The notes under the pieces were generated by a model. The model ran no database searches, was not told where the DNA came from, and saw only the letters and a program-made list of their open reading frames with translations. The position numbers and the translations under genes are program-made. A stretch of DNA of 64,000 nucleotides from contig NZ_JACHLK010000002.1 in NCBI RefSeq assembly GCF_014207955.1, positions 682,001-746,000 on the forward strand, given 5' to 3'. Shown one piece after another: positions 32,689 to 41,569 of this stretch. This stretch comes from Acidovorax soli (lineage in GTDB: Bacteria; Pseudomonadota; Gammaproteobacteria; Burkholderiales; Burkholderiaceae_C). How positions within the stretch are numbered: position 1 is the first letter of the stretch; every line of letters begins with the position of its first letter.

Positions 32689-32925
32689 TCAGCCCGGCGG
32701 CGCCTTGGAGCGCGCACGCCACTCGGGCACGGTCACGCCGCCCACGCCCCAGCTGTCGAGGTCGACCTCGTCGATGACCACGAAGGTGGAGTCGTGCGGC
32801 TTGCCCATGACCTGGTACAGCAGGTCGGAGACGCCCTGGATCAGGGCGCGCTTTTGCTCCGGGGTGGTGGCGCTGGCGCCGGGCGCGGTGCCCTCGCGCG
32901 TGACCTTGATGTTGACGTAAGGCAT
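32689..32925 (-). CDS. 4-oxalocrotonate tautomerase-family protein
   Basis: A 78-residue tautomerase. The start was set at 32925 so that Met is followed by Pro (MPYVNIKVTREG), because the catalytic base of this family is the N-terminal Pro-1 after Met removal; GGAGAGCACC lies just upstream. The C-terminal half (TFVVIDEVDLDSWGVGG) is typical of the 4-OT fold. It has a short insertion (APGASAT) relative to the 62-residue classical form. It follows the SDR gene by 10 bases and is co-transcribed. Such enzymes ketonise dienols in catechol meta-cleavage routes or act on other enol substrates. Confidence 0.88.
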   Translation of the reverse strand: MPYVNIKVTREGTAPGASATTPEQKRALIQGVSDLLYQVMGKPHDSTFVVIDEVDLDSWGVGGVTVPEWRARSKAPPG

Positions 32926-32935
32926 GGTGCTCTCC

Positions 32936-33646
32936 TTACCAGCGGCCGGCATGCTGGCCGCCGTCGACATTGAGGGTCTCGCCCGTGACGAAGGCCGCGT
33001 TCTCCAGGTACATCACGGCCTCGGCCACCTCGGAGACTTCGCCCATGCGCCCCATGGGGTGCATGCCGGCGAGAACGCGGTGCGCCGCCGGGTCGTGCAT
33101 GGGGGTCTTGATGATGCCGGGCGCGACGGCGTTCACGCGCACGCCGGTCTGCGCGTACTCGATGGCCAGGCCGCGGGTCACCGCGTCCAGCCCGCCCTTG
33201 GTCAAGAGCGCCAGGCCCGAGGGGGCGCCCGCGATCGCCTGGTGCACCAGGGTCGTGGTGATCTGCACGATGTGGCCGCGGCCCTGGCGCAGCAGGTGGG
33301 GCAGCACGGCCTGCGTGGTGTGGAAGAAGCCGGCCAGGTTCACGTCCACCACGCGCCCAAACTCCTCGGCGGTGTACTCGGTGAACGGCTTGCCCAGGAA
33401 AATGCCAGCGTTGTTGACCAGCGTGTCGATGCGGCCAAAGCGCTCCAGCGCGGCGGCCACCAGGCGTTCGGCGGCCGATCGATCGCGCACATCGCCCGCC
33501 ACGGCGAACACATCCGCATCGGCGCCAGGCTGGATGTTGCGCGAGGTGGCGACCACGGCAAAGCCGTGCCGGCGGTAGGCAGCGACGATGCCCGCGCCGA
33601 TGCCCTGCGATGCGCCCGTGACGATGGCGACTTTTTTCTCACTCAT
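32936..33646 (-). CDS. SDR-family oxidoreductase lacking the catalytic Tyr
   Basis: The 236-residue protein has the SDR Rossmann motifs TGASQGIG (residues 10-17), NNAG (78-81) and the C-terminal RVNAVAPGIIKTPMH. The active site is odd: the usual YxxxK is ALLTK, with Ala at 146 and the Lys at 150 conserved, and the usual Ser in ITTTL is replaced by Thr. It may be a noncanonical reductase or a nonenzymatic member. The start at 33646 follows CCCCAAGGAGTTTTC. It is the first gene of a unit with the tautomerase and is divergent from a LysR gene 110 bases away, which probably controls it. Confidence 0.85.
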   Translation of the reverse strand: MSEKKVAIVTGASQGIGAGIVAAYRRHGFAVVATSRNIQPGADADVFAVAGDVRDRSAAERLVAAALERFGRIDTLVNNAGIFLGKPFTEYTAEEFGRVVDVNLAGFFHTTQAVLPHLLRQGRGHIVQITTTLVHQAIAGAPSGLALLTKGGLDAVTRGLAIEYAQTGVRVNAVAPGIIKTPMHDPAAHRVLAGMHPMGRMGEVSEVAEAVMYLENAAFVTGETLNVDGGQHAGRW

Positions 33647-33755
33647 GAAAACTCCTTGGGGAAGTGTCGGTACAGATGGACTGCGCCGGGGTCTCCCGAC
33701 GCTCTCCATAGAGTAGGGACGCCCCCCTGGGAGCGGTAGCCGTTATCCTTGCACA

Positions 33756-34649
33756 ATGGCTGATAGAAAACGCACAGAGGTTGACTGGCAGGACGTGCGC
33801 GTCTTCCTGGCATTGGGGCGCTACCGCAGCCTGTCGGCCGCAGCCCGGGCGCTGCAGGTGAACCACGCGACGATTGCCCGGCGCCTGCAGTCGCTGGAGC
33901 ACAGCATGGGCGAAAAGCTCGTCGAGCGCCGGCCCGACGGCTATCTGCTGACCCCGGCAGGCGAGGTGGCGCTGCAGGCGGCCACCGGCATGGAGGCAGC
34001 CGCACAGGCACTGACCCGTGCCGAGCAGGGCCAGGGGGAGGCCCTGCGCGGGCTGGTGCGCGTCAATGCACCACCGGCGCTGGCCCATGCCTTTCTGGCC
34101 GCGCAGCTGGCCCGGGTCACCATGCTCCACCCGGGGCTGGACATCGACCTGGCGACGGACCTGCACGCCATCAGCCTGAACCGGCGCCAGGCCGACATTG
34201 CCGTGCGCCTGGGGCGGCCCGCCGACGGCGACCTGATCGCCAGGCCCGCGGGCCGGATGGCCTTTGGCTTCTATGGCACACGCCAGCGCTGTGAGGAGAT
34301 CGGGCGGGGCGAGCCACCGGTGTTCATCAGCTTCGACGAGCAGCACTCGGACATGCCCGAATCGAACTGGCTGGTGCAGCAGTTCCCGCGCGCGCGCTTT
34401 TCCCTGCGCGCCGAAAACCAGGTCCTGCAGGCCACCGCCGCGCGGGCCGGCGCAGGCATTGCGCTGCTGCCGCACTACATCGGCCGGCAGGTGCCCGAGC
34501 TGCAGCCCTGCGCGCTGGCACCGCTGCCGCCGGCGCGCGAGATCTTCGTGCTGACCCGTGGGCAGGACCGGCATGCGGGCCCGATACGCGCCGTGGTGCA
34601 GCACCTGCTCGAGGTATTCCGAGAGAACCGGGCCCTGTTTGCCGCCTGA
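33756..34649 (+). CDS. LysR-family transcriptional regulator (33.8 kb)
   Basis: The 297-residue product has a LysR winged helix at residues about 9-68 (WQDVRVFLALGRYRSLSAAA, RALQVNHATIARRLQSLE) followed by an effector-binding domain with the typical VNAPPAL and ADIAVRLGRP segments. It belongs to the subgroup with a VDWxDVR start, often encoded opposite to dehydrogenase genes. It is divergent from the SDR-tautomerase unit, the expected target; the 109-base gap should hold the operator. The MFS gene 157 bases downstream has the same direction. Confidence 0.92.
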   Translation: MADRKRTEVDWQDVRVFLALGRYRSLSAAARALQVNHATIARRLQSLEHSMGEKLVERRPDGYLLTPAGEVALQAATGMEAAAQALTRAEQGQGEALRGLVRVNAPPALAHAFLAAQLARVTMLHPGLDIDLATDLHAISLNRRQADIAVRLGRPADGDLIARPAGRMAFGFYGTRQRCEEIGRGEPPVFISFDEQHSDMPESNWLVQQFPRARFSLRAENQVLQATAARAGAGIALLPHYIGRQVPELQPCALAPLPPAREIFVLTRGQDRHAGPIRAVVQHLLEVFRENRALFAA

Positions 34650-34687
34650 GCCTGCGCCTGTGCCTGCGCCAGGGTGCCCGTGCGGTC

Positions 34688-34702
34688 ATCTCTTTCAGAG
34701 AT
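34688..34702. promoter_or_regulatory. Short inverted repeat upstream of MFS gene
   Basis: ATCTCT-TTC-AGAGAT is a perfect 6-base inverted repeat about 105 bases before the MFS start. It may be an operator for one of the local LysR regulators, but short repeats of this size also occur by chance. Confidence 0.3.
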
Positions 34703-34806
34703 ACGAAGCTCGCCAATCCATATGCATTTTGCGTAGTAACCCCCGGCGGTGCAGGCCCGCACCGGTGCAACCATCTCGCCACACCAACAACGAAAGCGAG
34801 ACCTCC

Positions 34807-36126
34807 ATGGGTTCCCCCGCCATCACGCAGCCGTACCCGACCAGCGCGACCGACGACCTGGCCGACGCGACCTACCGCAAGGTCGGCTGGCGCCTGCTAC
34901 CGCTGCTCTTCGTCTGCTACATCGTGGCCTACCTGGACCGCGTGAACGTGGGCTTCGCCAAGCTGCAGATGCAGGGCGACCTGCAGTTCAGCGAGGCGGT
35001 CTACGGCCTGGGTGCAGGCATCTTCTTCCTCGGCTACTTCCTCTTCGAGGTGCCCAGCAACGTGGTGCTGCACCGCGTGGGCGCACGCCGCTGGATCGCG
35101 CGCATCATGGTCACCTGGGGCCTGCTCTCGGCGGGCACCATGTTCGTCAGCTCGCCCACGGCGTTCTACGTGGTCCGCTTCCTGCTGGGTGCGGCCGAGG
35201 CGGGCTTCTTCCCGGGCATCATCCTGTACCTCACCTACTGGTACCCTGCGGCACGGCGCGGCAAGGCGACCTCGCTGTTCCTCGCGGCCATCCCGTTCGC
35301 GGGCATCCTGGGCGGGCCGGTCTCGGGCTGGATCCTGCAGGGCATGGGCGGCGTCAACGGCTGGGCCGGGTGGCAGTGGCTGTTCCTGCTGCAGGGCCTG
35401 CCCACCGTGGCGCTGGGCCTGGTGGTGTGGCGCTGCCTGGACGACCGCGTCAAGGACGCGCGCTGGCTCACCCCGGAAGAACGCACACTGATCGCCCGCG
35501 AGATCGCAGCCGAAGAGGCCGGCAAGGCGGCGCCGAAGATCCGGGCCGTGCTCTCCAACCCGCGCGTCTGGCTGCTGGCGCTGGTGTACTTCGCCTTCGT
35601 CTCGGGGCTGTACGGCATCTCGTTCTGGCTGCCCAGCATCATCAAGGCCCTGGGCGTCCAAGGTGCGCTCGACATCGGCCTGGTCAGCGCCATCCCGTGG
35701 ACTTTCGGCGTGGTGGCCATGTACCTGGTGGCGCGCAGCGCGGACCGCCGGCTGGAGTACCGCTGGCACAGCGCCATCGCCGCCCTGGTCGGCGCGCTCG
35801 GGCTGGTGCTCAGCGTGGCCTGGCATGGCCATGCCGTGTGGGCCATGGCCGGCCTCACGCTGGCCACCATGGGCATCATGGCCACCCTGCCCGTGTTCTG
35901 GGGCATGCCCACCTCCTTCCTCGGCGGTACGGCCGCCGCTGCAGGCATTGCCTTCATCAACTCCTTTGGCAACCTCTCGGGCTTTTCCGCGCCCTACCTG
36001 ATCGGCCTGATCAAGGATGCGACCCGGAGCACCGACGCCGGCCTGCACATGCTGGCGGCCCTGCTGGTGGCCGGCGCGGTGCTGGTGCTGTTTGCCAGGC
36101 CCGGCAAGCCCGTCCCCACGCGCTGA
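34807..36126 (+). CDS. MFS transporter, anion:cation symporter type
   Basis: The 439-residue protein has 12 predicted membrane segments and the ACS-family markers: LDRVNVGFAKLQM at the end of TM1, GYFLFEVPSNV in TM2 and the loop 2-3 region with ARRWIARIMVTWG, then FLLGAAEAGFFPG in TM4-5. This subfamily (phthalate, tartrate, 4-hydroxyphenylacetate, galactarate carriers) imports organic acid anions with protons. The start at 34807 follows GAAAGCGAGACCTCC. It is the first gene of a rightward run with an FAD-linked dehydrogenase (55 bases away) and a tannase-like esterase, so it probably imports an aromatic or hydroxy acid released by that esterase. Confidence 0.92.
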   Translation: MGSPAITQPYPTSATDDLADATYRKVGWRLLPLLFVCYIVAYLDRVNVGFAKLQMQGDLQFSEAVYGLGAGIFFLGYFLFEVPSNVVLHRVGARRWIARIMVTWGLLSAGTMFVSSPTAFYVVRFLLGAAEAGFFPGIILYLTYWYPAARRGKATSLFLAAIPFAGILGGPVSGWILQGMGGVNGWAGWQWLFLLQGLPTVALGLVVWRCLDDRVKDARWLTPEERTLIAREIAAEEAGKAAPKIRAVLSNPRVWLLALVYFAFVSGLYGISFWLPSIIKALGVQGALDIGLVSAIPWTFGVVAMYLVARSADRRLEYRWHSAIAALVGALGLVLSVAWHGHAVWAMAGLTLATMGIMATLPVFWGMPTSFLGGTAAAAGIAFINSFGNLSGFSAPYLIGLIKDATRSTDAGLHMLAALLVAGAVLVLFARPGKPVPTR

Positions 36127-36181
36127 CCCTCCCGCGCTGCTGCCGGCAGCGCCCTCCCCCTTGTCCAGAAAGAGACTTCCC

Positions 36182-37615
36182 ATGCTTGCGGAACTGAGCC
36201 CTCCTGCGCGCGCGCAACGCCGCGCGCCCTCCCCCGACCTGATCGCGCGCCTGCGCCAGCACTTCGGCGAACGCTGTTCCACCAGCCAGGCCGTGCTGCT
36301 GCAGCACGGCACGGACGAATCGGCCTATGCGCCCCAGCCGCCCGACGCCGTGGTCTATGTGCACAGCAGTGAAGAAACCGCCTTTGTCGTGCAGGCCTGC
36401 GCGCGCGAGCGCGTGCCCCTCATCGGCTTTGGCGTGGGGTCCTCGGTCGAGGGGCACCTGCTGGCCGTCGAGGGCGGTGTCTGCGTGGACTTCTCGCAGA
36501 TGAACCAGGTGCTCGCCATCCGGCCCGGCGACCTCACGGCCACCGTGCAGGCGGGTGTGACGCGCGGGCAGCTCAATGCCGCGCTGGCGGGCACGGGCTT
36601 CTTCTTCTCGGTGGACCCGGGGGCCGATGCCTCCATCGGCGGCATGGTGGCGACCGCGGCCTCGGGCACCAACACCGTGCGCTACGGCACCATGCGCGAC
36701 AACCTGGTGAACCTGACCGTGGTCACCGCCAGCGGTGAGGTGGTGCGCACCGCCTCGCGGGCGCGCAAGAGCGCGGCGGGCTACAACCTCACGCAGCTGT
36801 ACTGCGGGTCGGAAGGGACGCTGGGCCTGATCACCGAGGCCACGGTGCGCCTGCACCCGCATCCCGAGGCCTGCGCGGCGGCGGTGGTGCACTTCCCCAG
36901 CGTGCGGGCCGCGGTGGACTGCGTGATCGAGTCCATCCAGATGGGCGTGCCGCTGGCACGCGCCGAGATGCTCGATGCGCTGACCCTCTGCGCCGTGAAC
37001 GCCCACAGCCGCACCACGCTGAGCGAGCACCCCACACTGTTCCTGGAGTTCAGCGGCAGCCAGGCGCAGATCGCCGAGCAGTCGGACACCGTGCGCGAGA
37101 TCGCTGCCAGCCATGGCGGCGGTGACTTCGCCTGGGCCCACCTGCCCGAGGAGCGCTCGCGCCTGTGGACCCCGCGCCACCACGCCTACTTCGCCTGCCT
37201 GCAGCTCAAGCCCGGCAGCCGCAGCCTGACCACCGATGCCTGCGTGCCCCTGTCCGCGCTGGCCCAGTGCATTGAAGAGACCCAGGCCGACCTGGCCGAG
37301 CACGGTCTGCTCGCGCCGGTGTTCGGCCATGTGGGCGACGGCAATTTCCATTGCCTGGTGCTGGTGGACCCCGACAGCGCCACCGAGAACGCCGCGGCCG
37401 AGGCCTTCAGCCAGCGCCTGGTGCAGCGCGCGCTGCGCCATGGCGGCACCTGCACGGGCGAGCACGGCGTGGGCCTGCACAAACAGCACTACCTGGCCGA
37501 GGAACACGGTGCCGAGGGCGTGGCGCTGATGCGTGCCGTCAAGCAGGCACTGGACCCGCACAACCTCTTCAACCCCGGCAAGGTCGTTGCGGCGGCCGGC
37601 CCGCAGCACCCCTGA
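36182..37615 (+). CDS. FAD-linked D-2-hydroxyacid (lactate-type) dehydrogenase
   Basis: The 477-residue flavoprotein belongs to the GlcD/Dld (VAO) fold: an N-terminal FAD-binding domain with VGVGSSVEGH (pyrophosphate-binding loop), GGMVATAASGTN and RYGTMRDNL, and a C-terminal FAD-oxidase domain with HVGDGNFHCL and TGEHGVGLHK, whose His residues bind metal or substrate. It oxidises a D-2-hydroxy acid and passes electrons to a quinone or cytochrome. The start at 36182 follows AAAGAGACTTCCC. The gene sits between an ACS-type carrier and an esterase, so its substrate may be a hydroxy acid from an aromatic ester pathway. Confidence 0.92.
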   Translation: MLAELSPPARAQRRAPSPDLIARLRQHFGERCSTSQAVLLQHGTDESAYAPQPPDAVVYVHSSEETAFVVQACARERVPLIGFGVGSSVEGHLLAVEGGVCVDFSQMNQVLAIRPGDLTATVQAGVTRGQLNAALAGTGFFFSVDPGADASIGGMVATAASGTNTVRYGTMRDNLVNLTVVTASGEVVRTASRARKSAAGYNLTQLYCGSEGTLGLITEATVRLHPHPEACAAAVVHFPSVRAAVDCVIESIQMGVPLARAEMLDALTLCAVNAHSRTTLSEHPTLFLEFSGSQAQIAEQSDTVREIAASHGGGDFAWAHLPEERSRLWTPRHHAYFACLQLKPGSRSLTTDACVPLSALAQCIEETQADLAEHGLLAPVFGHVGDGNFHCLVLVDPDSATENAAAEAFSQRLVQRALRHGGTCTGEHGVGLHKQHYLAEEHGAEGVALMRAVKQALDPHNLFNPGKVVAAAGPQHP

Positions 37616-37631
37616 ACGCAAGGAGACCCCC

Positions 37632-39194
37632 ATGAAGACAAGGATGCAACTTCTGCTGTCGGCAGCCGCTTTGGCCGCACTGGCCGGCTGTGGCGGCGAC
37701 GGCGCGCCTGCCATGACACTGGCCGAGAAATGCCCCACCCTGCAGGGCAAGACCCTGGCCCATGGCAGCGTGGTGATCGACGACGCCAGGCTGGCCGCCG
37801 CCGCACCGCCCCAGCCCGAGTACTGCGTGGTGACGGCCCGTTTCAAGGACTCGGCACTGCGCTTCGAGGCCCGGTTGCCCACCATGGGCTGGAACGGCAA
37901 GCTCGCCTTCCTGGGCGGCGGCGGCTTCGATGGCGCCATGCCCACGGCCGCTGCGGCACAGTTCAGCGAGTCCATCTTCACCGAGCGCTACGCGACCATC
38001 GGCACCAACGGCGGCTACGATTACCCGCCGCCGCGCGACCTCAACTACTTCAAGGGCGAGTTCGCGCTCGATGCCGCCAAGCTGCTCGACTTTGCGCAGC
38101 AGTCCGAGCACCGCGCCCTGCCGCCGGGCAAGGAGGTGATGGCCCAGTTCTTTGGCATGCCACCCACGCGCAGCTACTTCGAAGGTTGCTCCATGGGCGG
38201 GCACGATGCGCTCATGCAGGCCCAGCGCTTTCCCGAAGACTTCGACGGCATCGTCGCGCGGGCGCCGGCCGGCAACGTGATGGGGCTGTTCGTGCAGTTC
38301 AACCGCATCGCCCGGCAGGTGAAGGCCCCCGGCGGCGCGCTCAACACCGCCAAACAGACCGTGCTGGCCAATTCCGTGCTGGCGCAGTGCGACGGGCTCG
38401 ATGGTCTGAACGACGGCATCATCGCGCGGCCCGCCGCCTGCCAGTTCGACGCCAGGGCGCTGCGCTGCACGGGCGGCGCCGATGCTGGCGACAATTGCCT
38501 GTCGGACGCGCAGATCGCCACGGTGCAGGCCGTCACCTCGCCGGTGGCGAGCGCCAGCGGTGCCTGGTCGCACCCGGGCTACCCCTTCGGCGGCGAGAAC
38601 TCGGCCAAGGGTTGGGGCGAGTACATCTGGCCACAGGCCAGCCTGGGCGGCGCCTCCACACAGGGCCTGTTTTCGGACGGGTTCATCCGCTCCTTCATCG
38701 CGCGCGATGCGTCCTTCGACACCGCCACCTGGAACCCCGACCAGTGGCTGGACCGCATGGCCACCATCGGCGGCCTGTTCGGCGCGACCGACCCCAACCT
38801 CGCGCCGCTGCACGCGCGCGGCGCCAAGCTGATCCTGTGGAACGGCACGACCGACACCTCGGTGAGCGCGCGCGACACCACCCGCTACTACGAGCAGGTG
38901 GTTGCCACGCTGGGCCAGCGCAAGGCCGACGAGGCGGTCGAGCTGTTCCTGGCGCCGGGCGTGGGCCACTGCTTTGGCGGCGCGGGCCCCGACAAGGTCG
39001 ACCTGCTGCAGGCCATGGCCACCTGGGTGGAGCAAGGCGTGCCGGCCTCACAGCAAAAGCTGCTCTCGCGCAAGACCGATGCCGCGGGGGCGACCACCAT
39101 GGCGCGGCCCCTGTGCAAGCACCCGGCCTACCCGCGCTACAAAGGCACGGGCGACGTGAACGCGGCCGCCAGCTTCGACTGCACGGTGGATTGA
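37632..39194 (+). CDS. Tannase/feruloyl-esterase family lipoprotein
   Basis: The 520-residue protein starts with a lipoprotein signal (LAALAGCGG). It has the complete tannase CS-D-HC signature: the nucleophile in GCSMGGHD with the neighbouring Cys, the Asp in WNGTTDTSVS and His-Cys in GVGHCFGG. Other family landmarks are YATIGTNGGYD and GIVARAPA. Such enzymes hydrolyse gallate, ferulate or related aromatic esters outside the inner membrane. It begins 16 bases after the dehydrogenase gene, with AAGGAGACCCCC before the ATG, and is followed by a LysR gene, so it completes an uptake-and-catabolism unit. Confidence 0.93.
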   Translation: MKTRMQLLLSAAALAALAGCGGDGAPAMTLAEKCPTLQGKTLAHGSVVIDDARLAAAAPPQPEYCVVTARFKDSALRFEARLPTMGWNGKLAFLGGGGFDGAMPTAAAAQFSESIFTERYATIGTNGGYDYPPPRDLNYFKGEFALDAAKLLDFAQQSEHRALPPGKEVMAQFFGMPPTRSYFEGCSMGGHDALMQAQRFPEDFDGIVARAPAGNVMGLFVQFNRIARQVKAPGGALNTAKQTVLANSVLAQCDGLDGLNDGIIARPAACQFDARALRCTGGADAGDNCLSDAQIATVQAVTSPVASASGAWSHPGYPFGGENSAKGWGEYIWPQASLGGASTQGLFSDGFIRSFIARDASFDTATWNPDQWLDRMATIGGLFGATDPNLAPLHARGAKLILWNGTTDTSVSARDTTRYYEQVVATLGQRKADEAVELFLAPGVGHCFGGAGPDKVDLLQAMATWVEQGVPASQQKLLSRKTDAAGATTMARPLCKHPAYPRYKGTGDVNAAASFDCTVD

Positions 39195-39277
39195 CGCCGG
39201 TGCGTGGCGGCCTGCCACGCCTTCCCTACAATGGCCTGCCGCCCCGCGACCGGGGAGAGGCGGCCGGAGATTTGCCG

Positions 39278-40231
39278 ATGGAATTGCGCCAGTTCAAGTA
39301 TTTCGTGGCCATCGTGGACTGCGGCAGCCTGTCGCGCGCGGCCCAGCAGCTCTATGTGGCGCAGTCGGCGCTGAGCAAGCAGATGACCGAGCTCGAAGGC
39401 GAGCTGGGCACCCAGTTGCTGCTGCGCGGGCGCAATGGGGTGGCCATGACCGAGGCCGGCAAGGTGTTCTACGAGTATGCGCAGGGCATCACCAAGCAGG
39501 TGCTGGACGCCAAGGCCGCCGTGCATGTGGCGGCCGATTCGGTGGTGGGCACCGTCGTGGCCGCCGTGCCGCAGAGCGTGTCGCCCATGATCGCGCTGCC
39601 GCTGATGCGGGCGGCCGCGCGCCGCTACCCCGAGGTGGTGCTGCACCTCAACGAGGAGCTGACCGGCAACATGGTCGACCAGCTGCTGCGCGGGCGCGTG
39701 GACATGGCGATCTTCTCGCCCACCATGCCATCGGAGGACAGCACCTTCACGCCCCTGGTCGAAGAGGAGTTCGTGTTTCTCGAATCGCCCCAGGACCCGC
39801 TGGCCCTGCCGCCCGGCGAGGTGAGCCTGGCCCAGGCCCTGGCCCGCCCGCTGGTATGGCCGGCCAACGCGCACGGCCACTGCACCCGCTGGCTGGTGGA
39901 CACGGCCCTGGGCAGTGCGGGCTACCCGGCCGCGCGCGTCGCTGCGGAGATCAATTCGGTCTATACGCTCAAGGCCGCCGTGGAAGCAGGCCTGGGCCCG
40001 ACCATCATGCCCCTGGGCCTGGCGCAGCGCGAGGTCAGCGAAGGCCGCCTGCGTGCCCACCGCATCGCCTCGCCCGCCATGTACCGCACGCTGGGCCTGT
40101 GCCTGTCGGTGCACCTGCCCACGACCAACGCCAAGCGCGCGATCTTCCGGCTCATCGGCGAGGTGATCCGCGGGCTGTGCACCAGCGGACAATGGCAGGG
40201 AACGCGCCTGCCCGCAGGCACGAAGGCATAG
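39278..40231 (+). CDS. LysR-family transcriptional regulator (39.3 kb)
   Basis: The 317-residue product has a LysR DNA-binding domain at residues 1-60 (MELRQFKYFVAIVDCGSLSR, LYVAQSALSKQMTELE), then an effector domain with VAAVPQSVSPM and MAIFSPTMPSED and a C-terminal GLGPTIMPLGLA. It belongs to the Cbl/NAC-like group by its start pattern. The start ATG at 39278 follows GCCGGAGATTTGCCG. It is downstream of the tannase-like gene in the same direction, 83 bases away, and may regulate the transport and esterase unit. Confidence 0.9.
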   Translation: MELRQFKYFVAIVDCGSLSRAAQQLYVAQSALSKQMTELEGELGTQLLLRGRNGVAMTEAGKVFYEYAQGITKQVLDAKAAVHVAADSVVGTVVAAVPQSVSPMIALPLMRAAARRYPEVVLHLNEELTGNMVDQLLRGRVDMAIFSPTMPSEDSTFTPLVEEEFVFLESPQDPLALPPGEVSLAQALARPLVWPANAHGHCTRWLVDTALGSAGYPAARVAAEINSVYTLKAAVEAGLGPTIMPLGLAQREVSEGRLRAHRIASPAMYRTLGLCLSVHLPTTNAKRAIFRLIGEVIRGLCTSGQWQGTRLPAGTKA

Positions 40232-40246
40232 CGCCCCCAGGCACCC

Positions 40247-41266
40247 TCAGTGGTGCACCACCATCCGGCGCTCCTGCTTGGCCGCATACATCGCCTGGTC
40301 GGCGTGGCGGATGGCCAGGTCGGCGGTGCACAGCTCGGGGTCGACGCAGATGACGCCAACGCTCGCCCCCGGGTACTCCAGGGTGCGGTGGTCAGCCAGG
40401 GTGACGCGGCAGACCGTGGCCTCCTCCAGGCGGTGGCGCAGGCTGCGCACGGCCTCGGCGCTGTCCTGCCCCTTTTGCGGGCCCGGGCCGACAAAGACGA
40501 ACTCGTCGCCCCCGAAGCGACCCACATAGTCGCTCTCGCGCAAGGCCAGGCGCAGTTGCCCGGCAATGGCGCACAGCAGTGCGTCGCCCGCCTCGTGGCC
40601 GTGTTCGTCGTTGACCTGCTTGAAGCCGTCCAGGTCGAGGAAGGCCACCATCACCTGCCCGTGCGAGCGCCGCGCGCGGGCCTGCAGCCGCTCGAGCTCA
40701 TCGAACAGCGCACGGCGGTTGGGCAGGCCGGTGAGGGAGTCGATCAGCGCCATGGTCGACAGCAGGCTGTTCTTGCGCTGCAATTCCTCCAGCAGGTGCT
40801 CGCGCTCCACCTGCTGGGCGATGATGCTGGCAAAGAGCTGCAGCATCTTCTCGGTGTCGGGCGACAGCTCGGCGGGCTCGGCACTGGCCGCGCACAGCGT
40901 GCCGTAGACGGCGCCATCGGACAGCCGCACCGGCATGCTCACATAGGTCTGGATGCCCAGGGCGGCGGCCGCGTCCGAATCGCCCCAGCAGCCCTGCACG
41001 TCGGCGGTGAACATGCGGCCCTCCTTCAAGGCCCGGTAGCACAGGGTGTCGCCCCAGGGCACGGTCAAGCCCTCGGGGATCTGCATCTTGCGCGTGTTGC
41101 GCGAGAACAGCACATGCTGCACGGCCCGCTGCAGATCGATGGTGGTGAGGTAGGTGGACTCCAGCCGCGTGATGGTGCCCAGCATCTCCAGCAAGGGGCG
41201 CGTGAGCTGTTCCAGTGTCTTGGCCTGGACAACGGAATCGGAAAGGCGGGAGAGAAGCGGATCCAT
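40247..41266 (-). CDS. GAF-GGDEF diguanylate cyclase
   Basis: The 339-residue protein has a GAF-like sensor (residues about 25-160, with VPWGDTLCYRALKEGR and YVSMPVRLSDGAVYGTLCA) joined to a GGDEF domain (about 178-339). The signature GRFGGDEFVFV is intact, with an RESD inhibitory site (RxxD) five residues before it, so it should make cyclic di-GMP and be feedback-inhibited. The start at 41266 was chosen because the open frame upstream to 42,235 has no domain content and lies across a divergent gene. It faces the flavin reductase-like gene. Confidence 0.9.
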   Translation of the reverse strand: MDPLLSRLSDSVVQAKTLEQLTRPLLEMLGTITRLESTYLTTIDLQRAVQHVLFSRNTRKMQIPEGLTVPWGDTLCYRALKEGRMFTADVQGCWGDSDAAAALGIQTYVSMPVRLSDGAVYGTLCAASAEPAELSPDTEKMLQLFASIIAQQVEREHLLEELQRKNSLLSTMALIDSLTGLPNRRALFDELERLQARARRSHGQVMVAFLDLDGFKQVNDEHGHEAGDALLCAIAGQLRLALRESDYVGRFGGDEFVFVGPGPQKGQDSAEAVRSLRHRLEEATVCRVTLADHRTLEYPGASVGVICVDPELCTADLAIRHADQAMYAAKQERRMVVHH

Positions 41267-41569
41267 GGCAGCGGCAGCAGCAAGAACGACAACGATGGCG
41301 ATTGGATATGGGCGGCACGGCGCCCAGCAGATGCCACTGTACGCCAATCCGGCCCGCCTGCCACGCCCCTGGAACCCGGATGGTAGGACAAAGCCCCGCC
41401 TTCCTGTCGGACCACCACGCCAGGCCCGGCAAGGCCGCCAAGGCGCTCCTATGATCCCGAAGGGGGCGGCTTCGCCCTGCCCCCATTTACGGATGTTGAC
41501 AATGCTTGCAGCAGGTTGCCAGCGCCCGCAACACCCGGCCCCTCGACCTGCCCCAAGGACCTCTTTGCG

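Noticed and set aside
36011-37981. 656-residue leftward open frame over the dehydrogenase gene
   Set aside because: It is antisense to well-supported genes with clear motifs; high GC produces long empty frames. The translation is low-complexity and matches no family.
37730-39277. Long N-terminal extension of the LysR gene at 39,278
   Set aside because: The frame runs through the tannase-like gene in another reading frame; the LysR domain begins at the ATG at 39,278 with its own ribosome binding site.
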